A stretch of DNA of 64,000 nucleotides from a virus, in IMG/VR virus record IMGVR_UViG_3300031963_013791, positions 1 to 64,000 of that record; one strand, given 5' to 3'. The notes below the pieces were generated by a model. That model was not told where the DNA came from. It saw only the letters and a program-made list of their open reading frames with translations, and did no database searches. The translations under genes were made by a program, and so were the position numbers. This document shows, piece by piece, positions 8,959 to 18,324 of this stretch; within the stretch, counting starts at the first letter, position 1; every line of letters begins with the position of its first letter.

Positions 8959-9282
8959 TTACATTTTATCTTTTTTGTCTATGAATTTCAAATACGGAAT
9001 TTTTGAATGAGGTGTAAGCCTACTATATTTTTCATCCTTTTCATAAAATGTTCCTATTTCATTTGGGTGAAATAAGATTATTTTGAGATTTATATTTGGA
9101 ATATCGTTTTCTTCTGAGTCTATAGGTTCTACTAACAATCCAGTCAAAACAACATCTCCTATTTCTATTTTTTGTCCACTAGTGTATTTCTTGTTTCCTA
9201 ATTTTTTATGACGATCATGATCTAATGGTATGGATTTTTTCACCATATCAAATAACCAATCGGGTATCATTTCATTTATCAT
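8959..9282 (-). CDS. hypothetical protein
   Basis: 107 residues, beta-rich in the middle (GQKIEIGDVVLTGLLVEP). Not recognised. It overlaps no neighbour and is spaced 7 bases from the upstream gene, consistent with the same operon. Confidence 0.55.
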   Translation of the reverse strand: MINEMIPDWLFDMVKKSIPLDHDRHKKLGNKKYTSGQKIEIGDVVLTGLLVEPIDSEENDIPNINLKIILFHPNEIGTFYEKDEKYSRLTPHSKIPYLKFIDKKDKM

Positions 9283-9289
9283 GTTTGTT

Positions 9290-9547
9290 CTAAATTATAA
9301 GATCATCAACATTAATGTTTTGGTCATTATATAATTCTGAAATTTGCTCAAAAATAATTTCAAATGCTTCCCAAGGATCAATTTGATCGTCTTTCTCCGT
9401 TTTCGCTTCAATTATATGTTCACACTTTTTCTTTAAGTTAGTTTGTATTTCCCATAAAACAATTGCCATGTCAGTAGATTTAACACATCTAAGATGCTCT
9501 CTTCTGTCATCTGGATCATTAAGATTAAATTCTAATGTTGCTTTCAT
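9290..9547 (-). CDS. conserved hypothetical phage protein (MKATLEF family)
   Basis: 85 residues when started at the internal Met whose N-terminus reads MKATLEFNLNDPDDRREH, the usual start of a small, widespread phage family with a later W-E helix. An in-frame ATG seven codons upstream at 9568 is possible but lacks family support. Function unknown. Confidence 0.65.
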   Translation of the reverse strand: MKATLEFNLNDPDDRREHLRCVKSTDMAIVLWEIQTNLKKKCEHIIEAKTEKDDQIDPWEAFEIIFEQISELYNDQNINVDDLII

Positions 9548-9590
9548 AAAATAAATATTTTTTTTCAAATATAGTTATTTTTTAAAAAAT

Positions 9591-9620
9591 AAAAAAGGGA
9601 AGATATTTCTTCCCTTTTAA
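9591..9620 (-). terminator. intrinsic terminator
   Basis: AAAAGGGAAG pairs with CTTCCCTTTT around an ATATTT loop, with A/T runs on both sides. It lies downstream of the secreted-protein gene ending at 9642 and may work in both directions. Confidence 0.75.
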
Positions 9621-9641
9621 TTTTTTATTTATTTGTTTTTT

Positions 9642-10103
9642 TTATAATCCTTGGTCCAATCTACCAATCATTTCTTGGACAAACAGAATGCCTTTGATTA
9701 TCTCAGATTTATCAGAATAGGGGATAATTTCATTAAGATTTTCATTTACTGTGCTGTTGTAGTTCTCTGCTTTCTCAGACACCCTGTTTCTCTTTGCATT
9801 TGTGTACTTGCTTTTTGGAATATCAATTTGTTTTACTCCGGAAGCTTGACCCTTAATGTTAAATGAAGCATAAGGAAGAATGTTGTTTAATGACTGGACT
9901 TGTTCAAGATAAATTTTTGTCAAATCCAATTTATTCATTTTTGACAAAGAGTCTTGCGAGTAAACTACACGACCATTTTGATTGTTTGCTAGTTTTGAAA
10001 ACGAGCCAAGATTTGAAGTTTGACCAAAACACGCAGAAGATATGGTCAAAATTGCGATGAGTGAAAGGATTTTGTTTTTCATTTTGTTTTTAGGTTTGTT
10101 CAT
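9642..10103 (-). CDS. secreted hypothetical protein
   Basis: 153 residues with a Sec signal peptide ending near SSACFGQ; the sequence could start at either of two Met codons seven residues apart. The mature part is helical, polar and not recognised. Transcription from it would stop at the adjacent terminator. Confidence 0.6.
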   Translation of the reverse strand: MNKPKNKMKNKILSLIAILTISSACFGQTSNLGSFSKLANNQNGRVVYSQDSLSKMNKLDLTKIYLEQVQSLNNILPYASFNIKGQASGVKQIDIPKSKYTNAKRNRVSEKAENYNSTVNENLNEIIPYSDKSEIIKGILFVQEMIGRLDQGL

Positions 10104-10113
10104 TTTTAAAGTT

Positions 10114-10533
10114 TTAATTATTGTTTATTGAATTTAAGTTGTTGTATGTTGCTTTGGGATAAAAATAAAAATTATAGTATCCCTCTTTGAAATCTGATTT
10201 TACAATATTATCGAGACTCTCCCAATTATTATTATTAATTTTCGTAAAATGCTTATCAATTAATTTTTTTAGTGGTTTTACCTTTTTTGGGTTCAGAACA
10301 GTAATTTTATAAAGATAACACACGTTAAATTCAACATACCACCTTTTAATATAATCTTTTTCATTATGGATAAAAACTGTATTGGATTTAACATTATATT
10401 GAACAGTATAATCTATATCATTTTCTTTGAGAGTTTCTTTAAGCTCTTCTAAAGGGCAATAATTACAAATTTGTGCATTAGCCTCAAAATTAAGGCAAAA
10501 CAGCGTAAATATAAGAAATTTAACAATATCCAT
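10114..10533 (-). CDS. secreted hypothetical protein
   Basis: 139 residues with a signal peptide ending EANAQ, a CNYC pair just after it, and a beta/alpha body containing RWYVEFNVCYLYKI. It shares the layout of the exported protein at 26679 (Tyr-rich strand with Cys, LN/LKK helix, then a W-containing segment), so the two may be distant paralogs. Function unknown. Confidence 0.6.
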   Translation of the reverse strand: MDIVKFLIFTLFCLNFEANAQICNYCPLEELKETLKENDIDYTVQYNVKSNTVFIHNEKDYIKRWYVEFNVCYLYKITVLNPKKVKPLKKLIDKHFTKINNNNWESLDNIVKSDFKEGYYNFYFYPKATYNNLNSINNN

Positions 10534-10587
10534 ATCGCTAATTTTCGAATTTAAACGAAATTAATTATAAAAAGTTACAATTTTAAA

Positions 10588-12699
10588 TTAAAAATCGATA
10601 TCCAGTTGCAAAGTAAGCCATCTAATGTTACTTTTCAGTATGGGATAGGTAGGTTTTCCGGCTGCTACAACGTTGCCTAATTCGTCTAAAACCGCTATTT
10701 CTGTTATGTAGGTTGCAGTGTCGATTTCTGGGTCAAAAGTTGGATTGTTTGAGCCATTCAGTTCAGAATCATCTAAATATGCTTGAATCCTTGTTTTATA
10801 AACGACTGCAGCAATTCCAGTTTTGATTGTTCCGTAAACAAAACATTCATCACCAAAATTTAAATAACTCTGATTTGCTGTCAATCCTGAATTTATTGTA
10901 TATGTAGACCCTGTATTAAAATCTTCTTCAGAAATAACAAATTCATATGAATTAAAAACTTTTGGATCGATTGTGTTTAATCCATAATCTGATGCCCTAT
11001 AAACTCCGTTCCCACCAACTGAGGAATCAGATACTCTTTTCCAATCTTGGTAAGGGACATTTCCAATATCATAATTTTTATAACTTAACTGTTTGTTTAC
11101 CAAAAGTTGAACAGTGTTTGCATTCCAACCAGTACCATTATATAAGATATTAAGTAATTCTGAGTCATCTCTCATATATGGAAATGAATTTGAATTTGGA
11201 AATCTAACTTTTAAATATTGTTTGTTTCCATTAGAATCTGTAAAGCCTGTTATTTTTTTTATATATCCACATGGAAGTGCAGGAGCATGTCCCATACTGA
11301 CTGAGCTACTATATGTGCTATTTTCAGCTATATAAGTTACAAAATAATCATAACCATTTTCAACCAAACCATTCGCTGTATATCCAGACATTGTTGTTGC
11401 AGAATAACCATTAGCAGGATATAAACCTATTTGTGGAGTTCTACTTAAACTAACTTCAAAATCAGGCAAAGTGTAGTTCCTGTTAGATTTATAAGTAAGG
11501 GCAGTTAAAAGTTCTTGATCAGTGACCACAATCAATTGTAATTTGTGATATACTCTACCGACAGAAAATGAATTAATACTTCTTCCATCTCTTAATTCTC
11601 TATAAGTAGATTTTACAACTGGATCATAATAAGTATCACCTGCGAAATCAGATAAATATAAACCCCAAGTTTCTCCTGACGAATTAAAAGATGTAAAACT
11701 TGAACTTAAAATATTGTTATAATAAGCATTCAAATTATGATGCCACATGATCCCGGGCAAATTCATTTCAAATGTTTTCTCTACGAATTGTTCTCCGTAG
11801 GTATTTCCAGTCCATTTGTTTGTATAGTGAATCACTCCAAAAATTGGTAAATTATCACTGAAGCCAAAATACTTTTTTGTACCATTGTATTCTATGGAAC
11901 CATAAGTTGTATAGCCAGAAACTTTATTAGGAACACTAAGTTGAGTTCCCATAACAGTTTTTGTTCTGACTATATTCATATTCCAAACACCCGGATCAGA
12001 TGTTTTACCAGAACCATAAAAAGATTCAATCATGTTGTCTCTGAAAAATTGACAAGTTAAAGTGGGAAAAGCACCCGTTGCAAAATTGGGAATTGGTCTA
12101 TCTACTAAATATACTGAACCTGCCGTAACTGCTGAAATTATTTTGTAAAAAGAAAGAACACAAGGATCATTTTGTGGCATTGTTGTGGGATTATAAGAAC
12201 CTGATGAATAATCAGGAGAAACCCAAGGTATTGTAACAACATCATTGACAACAGGCGAATAGCCACCACCAGCAAACGTTATTTTGTTTGTTCCCCAGTT
12301 TGAAGAATTGGAACTATAAGCTAAAGTTTTTGTTCCTTTAACAAAATTTGAAATTGTAGTGCTAGAACTTGATCCAGTTATGGTTATTTTTTCAGTCCCG
12401 ACATTAAAATTGGTAGTTGCATTGTAAATTAAACCATCACCTTGAGGTTGGAAAACAGTGCTTGTTGGAGGAATATTGCCAAAATTTTCACCCGGAACAT
12501 CTGGATAGAATTCAGATAAATCCAATACTCTATTATTGAAAATATTGTAATTTCCATCCCTATCAATCGAATAATCGATTTCTCTATCACTCAAAATTAT
12601 TTTGCTAAAGGTAATTTTACCTTGTGAAGCAGCCCTTCTACCATGATCGGTAAATTTAATATTGAAAAAAGTAAATGGTTCGGGTTGTATAAACGGCAT
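10588..12699 (-). CDS. phage tail fibre or baseplate structural protein
   Basis: 703 residues, Ser/Thr/Asn/Gly-rich and beta-predicted throughout, as in tail fibres. The N-terminus (FTDHGRRAASQGKITFSKI) resembles the attachment segment of phage tail or baseplate proteins, where a strand follows D-x-G-R. The C-terminus (YITEIAVLDELGNVVAAGKP, then a strand ending LQLDIDF) matches the end of many tail-collar or fibre proteins. It may contact or bind the host surface. Exact position in the tail is not determined. Confidence 0.7.
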   Translation of the reverse strand: MPFIQPEPFTFFNIKFTDHGRRAASQGKITFSKIILSDREIDYSIDRDGNYNIFNNRVLDLSEFYPDVPGENFGNIPPTSTVFQPQGDGLIYNATTNFNVGTEKITITGSSSSTTISNFVKGTKTLAYSSNSSNWGTNKITFAGGGYSPVVNDVVTIPWVSPDYSSGSYNPTTMPQNDPCVLSFYKIISAVTAGSVYLVDRPIPNFATGAFPTLTCQFFRDNMIESFYGSGKTSDPGVWNMNIVRTKTVMGTQLSVPNKVSGYTTYGSIEYNGTKKYFGFSDNLPIFGVIHYTNKWTGNTYGEQFVEKTFEMNLPGIMWHHNLNAYYNNILSSSFTSFNSSGETWGLYLSDFAGDTYYDPVVKSTYRELRDGRSINSFSVGRVYHKLQLIVVTDQELLTALTYKSNRNYTLPDFEVSLSRTPQIGLYPANGYSATTMSGYTANGLVENGYDYFVTYIAENSTYSSSVSMGHAPALPCGYIKKITGFTDSNGNKQYLKVRFPNSNSFPYMRDDSELLNILYNGTGWNANTVQLLVNKQLSYKNYDIGNVPYQDWKRVSDSSVGGNGVYRASDYGLNTIDPKVFNSYEFVISEEDFNTGSTYTINSGLTANQSYLNFGDECFVYGTIKTGIAAVVYKTRIQAYLDDSELNGSNNPTFDPEIDTATYITEIAVLDELGNVVAAGKPTYPILKSNIRWLTLQLDIDF

Positions 12700-12758
12700 T
12701 ATATTTATTTATTCTTCTAAATCATAAATATATGACGTTTATTTTTTTTATGAATAAT

Positions 12759-13511
12759 TCAATCCCACCAAGCCTCAATTTTTTGGGTTAATATCAAAAA
12801 TAGTATTTTTATTGCTTTTTGATGTCTCATGGTGGACATCACAACGCAAATTGAACTTCTACTTTCTTCATTTTCTGCATAATCAGAAACATCGCAATTT
12901 CTGTATTTTTTTAAATAATTAATCGCTTTATCTCTGTCTAATGGATATTTATTTATAAAATCTACTCTATTATCAGTGATGTACTCTGTTTCCATTCTGT
13001 AAAGTTTTTTACTTTCAGAATTTGAAATTATTTCATGATAATCAGATTCATTTTCTTCAGTGATTTCTACGAAATCGTGTTTGGAATCTTGGTATTCAAA
13101 ATATTCTACCTCATAATGACTCTTTTGTATTCTCTCGATTAAATTTAAACAAACTGTCATCCAATGATTGTCCTGTGGAATATTTGTGTGTCTATTATTT
13201 CTAACTAGATAATTCCTCTGTTGTAGAATTTTTTGTTTTAAAATTTCAAAAATAAAATAATCATCATAATCTCTGTCTTTCCAAATTATTGGTATCCATA
13301 CATATAATTTCTTAAAAAAACTGAAAAAGTTTATAAGCCAATTTTTTAAGTTAAAGTATGGATCAAAAAAATATTTCTCTAACCATTGGGGATATTCTTT
13401 TTCTTTATCTTTTAAATGATATAGCCATCTAATTGGATCATAATGTTTTTTATCCCATGCATTTTTTTCTGGCATTGGATATTTTTTAAATTCTTTTATC
13501 TCAGACCACAT
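12759..13511 (-). CDS. conserved hypothetical phage protein
   Basis: 250 residues. The segment IPIIWKDRDYDDYFIFEIL near residue 75 belongs to a family I know from large phages, in which a WKDRD-Y/W-D motif precedes a helix. Trp/Tyr/Lys-rich helical protein of unknown function. Confidence 0.65.
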   Translation of the reverse strand: MWSEIKEFKKYPMPEKNAWDKKHYDPIRWLYHLKDKEKEYPQWLEKYFFDPYFNLKNWLINFFSFFKKLYVWIPIIWKDRDYDDYFIFEILKQKILQQRNYLVRNNRHTNIPQDNHWMTVCLNLIERIQKSHYEVEYFEYQDSKHDFVEITEENESDYHEIISNSESKKLYRMETEYITDNRVDFINKYPLDRDKAINYLKKYRNCDVSDYAENEESRSSICVVMSTMRHQKAIKILFLILTQKIEAWWD

Positions 13512-13513
13512 AA

Positions 13514-13876
13514 CTAAATTCCTTTATTACGTAATAATAATTTTTTTATTAATTCATCTTGCTCCTCTTGATCTATTTCGTCTTGGGATTTGACAAGATT
13601 ATTTGCAATTTTGTTTTTATCACTATTTTCTTTCATGAATACTGATATTTTTTGATCGGAAATAATATCCCTAAAGTCTTTGACTTTTAAAATGGGACCT
13701 TCATTCATCTCATCATATTCACTACCATCAGTTGCAACAATTATATCGACATCAAGATTGATGTGATTTTTCAAATCAACAACAACTCTTTTTTTAATGT
13801 GATCTACTCTAGAAATGATTACTTCACCATCTTTTTTTTTCAAAAAGAAGAAATCATCAGGTTCTAATTTTGACAT
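13514..13876 (-). CDS. hypothetical protein
   Basis: 120 residues with a small beta-rich N-terminal half and a charged helical C-terminus (DEIDQEEQDELIKKLL). Not recognised. It ends two bases before the next start and is likely cotranscribed with the WKDRD-family gene. Confidence 0.55.
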   Translation of the reverse strand: MSKLEPDDFFFLKKKDGEVIISRVDHIKKRVVVDLKNHINLDVDIIVATDGSEYDEMNEGPILKVKDFRDIISDQKISVFMKENSDKNKIANNLVKSQDEIDQEEQDELIKKLLLRNKGI

Positions 13877-13894
13877 ATTCTTATTTTTTATTTT

Positions 13895-14128
13895 AAATAA
13901 ACCGAACTCACAGCACTAATCTTAAGTTCAGAAGGTCATCTAGATATTCCACATTAGTATATTACAATTGGTAGAAATTTTACGACATTGTAGTTTCGTG
14001 TTTTATGCTCGGACTTATACACGTTATCAACCATTAAAGAAGCAGGTCTATCGTAAACTCTTACTCAAAGGATGGACTTCTCCGGAGCCTAATCCCCAGT
14101 GGGTTTAACCATGAGCCGGTTTTGAATA
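13895..14128 (-). ncRNA. candidate structured noncoding RNA
   Basis: A gene-free stretch visibly richer in G/C than its surroundings. On the minus strand several short helices can be drawn: AACC/GGTT with a GGCTCAT loop, next to CCC/GGG with an ACTG loop; a CGTGT/ACACG hairpin; and near the 3' end CTGAACT pairing AGTTCGG, where one U-G pair favours minus-strand expression. No known riboswitch or ribozyme consensus was recognised. It lies between the TonB receptor stop and the 120-residue gene, so it could be a 3' element or an independent RNA. Confidence 0.35.
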
Positions 14129-14153
14129 CAAAAATAACTTAAATAATTTAAAA

Positions 14154-16601
14154 TCAAAATTTATACCTTAAGTTAACTGAAAAATCTTGACCCAACCTAT
14201 AGTAGTTTGAAACAACATAACCAGAATCAGAATTTTGAATAAATTCATATTTTGCATTTAATAAATTATTGATTCTCAATGAAATAGAGTACTTATTTTT
14301 TTCAATATTATAGATTAAATTTAAAAAGTTTTGTGGTATTTGATAAATATCACCGAGTCCAAAAACACCTACTGCGTTAAGTTTTTTACCTATGAAATTA
14401 TAAGTTATTCCAATGTTGTTGTTTTCATTAATTGAATAAAATAAATCAGCATTAGATAGTATTGGCGAAGATCCTTGCAATGGTCTTTTTAAATTACTTA
14501 CAACAACTGTAGAATTACCTTCATTAGAAATAATTATTTGAGACCATAAGACGGATAAATTATAGTCTATTATAAACTTATTAATTCTCTTTTTTATTTC
14601 AATTTCTCCACCAAAAACATTTGATCTTTCACTATTTTGAAAAGTTTCCAATCTACCACTTGCGGTAGCGATATTAACTCTTTCTATTGGATTATCTATT
14701 GTTTTACTAAATAAAGCTATTGAATAAATTTGGTTATTAGATGGATAAAACTCATAACCTAAATCAAAATTAATGACTTTAGAAACTGTAAGATTTGGAT
14801 TGCCTTGAATTTTAGAACCTGCAAAAACTTCAGTATATATAAAAGGAACAGTTTCTCTAAATCTTGGTCTTATATTAGTGATTGAAGCGACAAACTTTAA
14901 TTGTTTTTTGTCATTTATTCTATATTTTATTGATAAGAATGGAAGTAAATCTAAATTATCTATTTTATTATTTTTCAAAAATACTGGTGAAAGTTGATCT
15001 CTGTAATTTACTACTTGTTCTACATCTTCAACTCTTAATCCATAACTTAAATCAGTTTTATTACTGTTAAAATTAGATTTAATAAAAAAACCATTAATAT
15101 TTGTGTATCCTTCTGTTTTTGAAGCTGGATTATTAACCCATAATTCTGTAGTTTGATCACTATTAAGATATTGATTTGGATTGGAAGGATCAATGTATCC
15201 ATAAATTGAATTTATTTTTCCTAAATCATAATATTTTTGTTTATAATCAAATAAATTTCTAGAACTTAAATAACTGTATCCAAAATAGTGATCTAATTTT
15301 TTTCCTTTATGAGAAATTGTAAAATTAAAATTTATCGTGTTTTCTCTGTTTGTGTTCCAGAAAATGTGATTGTCGAGTTTATCTATGTTATTAAATGAAT
15401 ATTGACCATCATATAGGTAAACAAACTGTTCTCTTGCACTTTCTCCACTTTCCACTAAAGAAAATCCTCCTATACCATCTATTGTCCAATTTCCTAATCT
15501 ATAATTTGCATTTATTTGATCGGTAAATAAAGAATGTGAAAATGGTGTGTTTCTGGTTGTAAAAATATCTTTACTATAATCAAAATGAGTTCCAAATGTT
15601 TCTCTGTAAAGTGTGTTTTTTTGATTTATATATAATGAGGTATTTTTTATACTAAAATTTTTTGATTCATGGTGTAAAACAAAAATACCAGAGGGAGTAA
15701 ATTGGTTTATCCTGTCTTTAAATTTATAGTCGAGAACATAATTTCCTTGTTTATTTATTAATCTTAGTATTCCATCTAAATTTTGATTATCATTTATTAA
15801 GTTTAAATTGAGATAGTAGCTTAATTTTTTGTTTTCTTTTCCTATCTGAAAATTAAAATTGTAATTAGGGGTGGGTGTCAATGAGTTTAAAGAACCCCTT
15901 AAAGAAACACTTTTTATTGTTTTTATTTCACTAGTTAAAATATCAATTTGAGCACCACAAACATTTCCCCATTGATCTGAAGAATATGTTTTCCTAATCT
16001 TCATATTATCCATAATTCCAACAGGTAAAATATTTAAATCAATATTCTTTTTATCTGCATTGTTGGATGGAATTGGAATTCCATTAAGGGTTACTTGATT
16101 ATATCTATCGTCAAGACCCCTAATATTTAATTTAGAATTTGTAAATGATATGCCCGACACCTTTTTTAACCCATCTTCTGCATTTGAAATCCCTTTTCTG
16201 GTCATTTCTGAAGATCCTATTGAAGACTCAATGCCATTAGCATTTTTTTTATCCATTAAAAGTATAGTTTCTGAAGAATTATTCTTTTTAGCTGATATCT
16301 CAACTTCATTCATAGAAACAGATTTCGATTTTAATATAATATTAAATTGATTGTTGTTTGCATTTATTTTCTGTTCTTCAAACCCAAGACAATAAAAAAC
16401 AATCAAAGATTCATTTGATTTTATTTTCAAATAAAAATTACCATCGAAATCTGTTTGAGTTCCGTTTTGAGTATTTTCTTCAATTATAGAAACAAAAGGT
16501 AGTGGTTGATTTGATTCATCCACTACCTTTCCTTTTATTTCTTGACTAAATGCTTGAGTAAAACTTACAAATAAGTAAATTAATATGATTATTGCTCTCA
16601 T
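14154..16601 (-). CDS. TonB-dependent outer-membrane receptor
   Basis: 815 residues from the chosen start. Order: Sec signal peptide (MRAIIILIYLFVSFTQAFSQ), a carboxypeptidase-D regulatory-like domain (KGKVVDESNQPLPFVSI, TDFDGNFYL), a plug domain (GISNAEDGLKKVSGI, LNIRGLDDRYN, TLNGIPIP), then a long beta-barrel ending in the aromatic LRYKF. The start at 16601 avoids overlap with the lipoprotein stop; an upstream ATG at 16619 gives six unlikely extra residues. Such receptors import siderophores, vitamins, glycans or other ligands using TonB energy. It is paired with a surface lipoprotein, as is common in Bacteroidetes chromosomes but surprising in a phage. Confidence 0.9.
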   Translation of the reverse strand: MRAIIILIYLFVSFTQAFSQEIKGKVVDESNQPLPFVSIIEENTQNGTQTDFDGNFYLKIKSNESLIVFYCLGFEEQKINANNNQFNIILKSKSVSMNEVEISAKKNNSSETILLMDKKNANGIESSIGSSEMTRKGISNAEDGLKKVSGISFTNSKLNIRGLDDRYNQVTLNGIPIPSNNADKKNIDLNILPVGIMDNMKIRKTYSSDQWGNVCGAQIDILTSEIKTIKSVSLRGSLNSLTPTPNYNFNFQIGKENKKLSYYLNLNLINDNQNLDGILRLINKQGNYVLDYKFKDRINQFTPSGIFVLHHESKNFSIKNTSLYINQKNTLYRETFGTHFDYSKDIFTTRNTPFSHSLFTDQINANYRLGNWTIDGIGGFSLVESGESAREQFVYLYDGQYSFNNIDKLDNHIFWNTNRENTINFNFTISHKGKKLDHYFGYSYLSSRNLFDYKQKYYDLGKINSIYGYIDPSNPNQYLNSDQTTELWVNNPASKTEGYTNINGFFIKSNFNSNKTDLSYGLRVEDVEQVVNYRDQLSPVFLKNNKIDNLDLLPFLSIKYRINDKKQLKFVASITNIRPRFRETVPFIYTEVFAGSKIQGNPNLTVSKVINFDLGYEFYPSNNQIYSIALFSKTIDNPIERVNIATASGRLETFQNSERSNVFGGEIEIKKRINKFIIDYNLSVLWSQIIISNEGNSTVVVSNLKRPLQGSSPILSNADLFYSINENNNIGITYNFIGKKLNAVGVFGLGDIYQIPQNFLNLIYNIEKNKYSISLRINNLLNAKYEFIQNSDSGYVVSNYYRLGQDFSVNLRYKF

Positions 16602-16602
16602 T

Positions 16603-17754
16603 CTATTTCGTCCAACCATTCATCCAAGCATTACCTGATCCAACATTTGAATCTTGAATGAACCAAGAATCGTTTAAAGTGGCTGTTAAACCAGCAAAAG
16701 AATTACAATCTTTAAAATCAGTACCATTTCCTGATATGATAGAATTTGCAACAAATAATTCACCAGTTGTAATGTGATTAAGGGTTGTTTGCTCGCTAAC
16801 TCTTACTCCATATTTAGCAAAACCAGTAACATTTGCATAAAATATTTTACCCTTTGTTCCTTCTCTTAGTCTAATTCCTTCATTTAATCCATCTCCATCA
16901 TTAACACCATTTAATGTTATATTTGATAATGTTGGTTCTGAATAAGGAGAAGCTGTATTATCATCTCCATTATTATCCGCTTCAATACCTCTATCACCAC
17001 CATCTATACCTTGTTGCACAAACCAATATTGACCTTTTCCTCTCCATCCATGAGTCCAATCAAAAGAATCATCTTGATTCTCCGTTGAAACTGCATATCT
17101 TATATTTAATGTTCCTCCAAACAATTCGATTCCATCATCAGAACCCCTATATGCCTGTATGTATTCAACAATTGTACTTGATCCAACCCCATTAAAAGAA
17201 AATCCATTTAATTCATTATCTGTTCCAAGTATTTTACCAGCATATTCGACTCTTATATATTTTAAAATTCCGGAATTGTCTTGATCGTTACTTCCTCCAT
17301 AAACACCTGTACCCCCTTCGCCTTCTGCAGTTAGACCAGTGTTTATGTCAGCATATCCATTGACAATTATTCCTCCCCAATCACCATAGGTAGGATTGCT
17401 TTTTAATGGTGTGAAAATTATAGGATTAGTACTAGAACCTTCTGCGAAAATTTTTGCACCTTGTTTTATTGATAAAAAGGTTGTTACAGATGGATCAGCG
17501 TATATTGTTTGTCCACCATTTATATAAAGTGAATAACCCTCTTCAATAAATACACCACCAGAAAGAAGCCATTTTTTAGACGAATCCAAAGTAAAATTTT
17601 CATTTATGACACCCTCTATTTTTTGAAATAAATCTCCATTTATATTTACTTCTGTAACTATAAATGATTTATTTTCTGGAATTTGATTATCGTCTTTTTT
17701 GCAAGACGTAACAAGTACAGCGAATGCTGTAATAATAAATAATAGTTTTTTCAT
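16603..17754 (-). CDS. surface lipoprotein, right-handed beta-helix type
   Basis: 383 residues. A lipoprotein signal ends at VTSC and is followed directly by KKDD, which fits the Bacteroidetes lipoprotein surface-export signal. The body has repeated short strands with Gly/Asn turns (NPIIFTPL, WGGIIVNGYAD, GILKYIRVEYAG, GIELFGGT), typical of a parallel beta-helix family found beside TonB receptors. It probably captures the ligand passed to the receptor encoded immediately downstream. The ligand is unknown; phosphate-related use is one possibility I recall for this pair, unverified. Confidence 0.8.
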   Translation of the reverse strand: MKKLLFIITAFAVLVTSCKKDDNQIPENKSFIVTEVNINGDLFQKIEGVINENFTLDSSKKWLLSGGVFIEEGYSLYINGGQTIYADPSVTTFLSIKQGAKIFAEGSSTNPIIFTPLKSNPTYGDWGGIIVNGYADINTGLTAEGEGGTGVYGGSNDQDNSGILKYIRVEYAGKILGTDNELNGFSFNGVGSSTIVEYIQAYRGSDDGIELFGGTLNIRYAVSTENQDDSFDWTHGWRGKGQYWFVQQGIDGGDRGIEADNNGDDNTASPYSEPTLSNITLNGVNDGDGLNEGIRLREGTKGKIFYANVTGFAKYGVRVSEQTTLNHITTGELFVANSIISGNGTDFKDCNSFAGLTATLNDSWFIQDSNVGSGNAWMNGWTK

Positions 17755-17797
17755 CTTATTGTTTTTGCCAATAATTAGAAGTCAAAAAAGACAAAAA

Positions 17798-17835
17798 CAA
17801 AAATTAACTATTTGTTACTAAAAAGTTAACAAAAA
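17798..17835 (-). promoter_or_regulatory. possible Bacteroidetes-type promoter
   Basis: Upstream of the lipoprotein/receptor pair the minus strand shows TTTTTG, a 22-base spacer and TTAATTTTTG, close to the flavobacterial TTTG / TAnnTTTG pair. In so A/T-rich a region this could be chance. Confidence 0.3.
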
Positions 17836-17873
17836 CATAATAACTTAAATTTAAAGCTATTTTAAATAAAAAT

Positions 17874-18017
17874 GGGATCGGGACGGGATTCGAACCCGCA
17901 TACCAACACTTGTTATGATACTGGAATTTTCATCTTCCGTTGGGGGGGAATCCCGATACAAGTATAAGGGACCCCATTGCCGACGATGAGAGCCTACCAA
18001 TTCAGCCACACCGATCC
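17874..18017 (-). tRNA. oversized tRNA-like gene (144 nt), anticodon unresolved
   Basis: The ends form a full acceptor stem (GGATCGG with CCGATCC), with a T-arm (GCGGG, TTCGAAT, CCCGT) and a D-loop containing GAATTGGTAGG. Between D-arm and T-arm lie about 95 bases instead of the usual 25-40. They fold into a strong GGGG/CCCC hairpin with an inner CCC/GGG and ATAC/GTAT stem, a GGAA/TTCC hairpin, and an ATAACA/TGTTGGTAT variable arm. One extra C separates T-stem and acceptor. It may be an interrupted Ser- or Leu-type tRNA or a tRNA mimic. Confidence 0.55.
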
Positions 18018-18050
18018 TTAATAATAAATATATAATATTTTAACGAAATA

Positions 18051-18320
18051 TCAACCAACAAAATCAGTACGATAAACAATAAATCTTTCTATGTATTTAT
18101 TGCCATCATCAGTTGTTATCTCATAATTATATGAGCCCAAAAGTTCTTCTGATTGTTCTAGTGTATTTGGTTGAAAACCTATGAATTCGACTAATTCATC
18201 TTCTTCGTACAAACCAGTCAAATCGTCTAACATACTTTTTAGTGTTTCTAGATCAGTTGAAGATGCCACTGGTTTATGTTCCAATTCACTAACTGCTATA
18301 TTTATTGAGCTGTAAATCAT
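18051..18320 (-). CDS. hypothetical acidic protein
   Basis: 89 residues, acidic, beta-rich C-terminus (YNYEITTDDGNKYIERF). Not recognised. It lies just downstream of the small membrane protein gene and upstream of the tRNA-like gene. Confidence 0.55.
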   Translation of the reverse strand: MIYSSINIAVSELEHKPVASSTDLETLKSMLDDLTGLYEEDELVEFIGFQPNTLEQSEELLGSYNYEITTDDGNKYIERFIVYRTDFVG

Positions 18321-18324
18321 TTTT

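Noticed and set aside
13895-14128. RNase P, tmRNA or group I/II intron for the noncoding stretch
   Set aside because: Short matches to RNase P wording were in the wrong order and none of the core consensus elements of these RNAs could be found.
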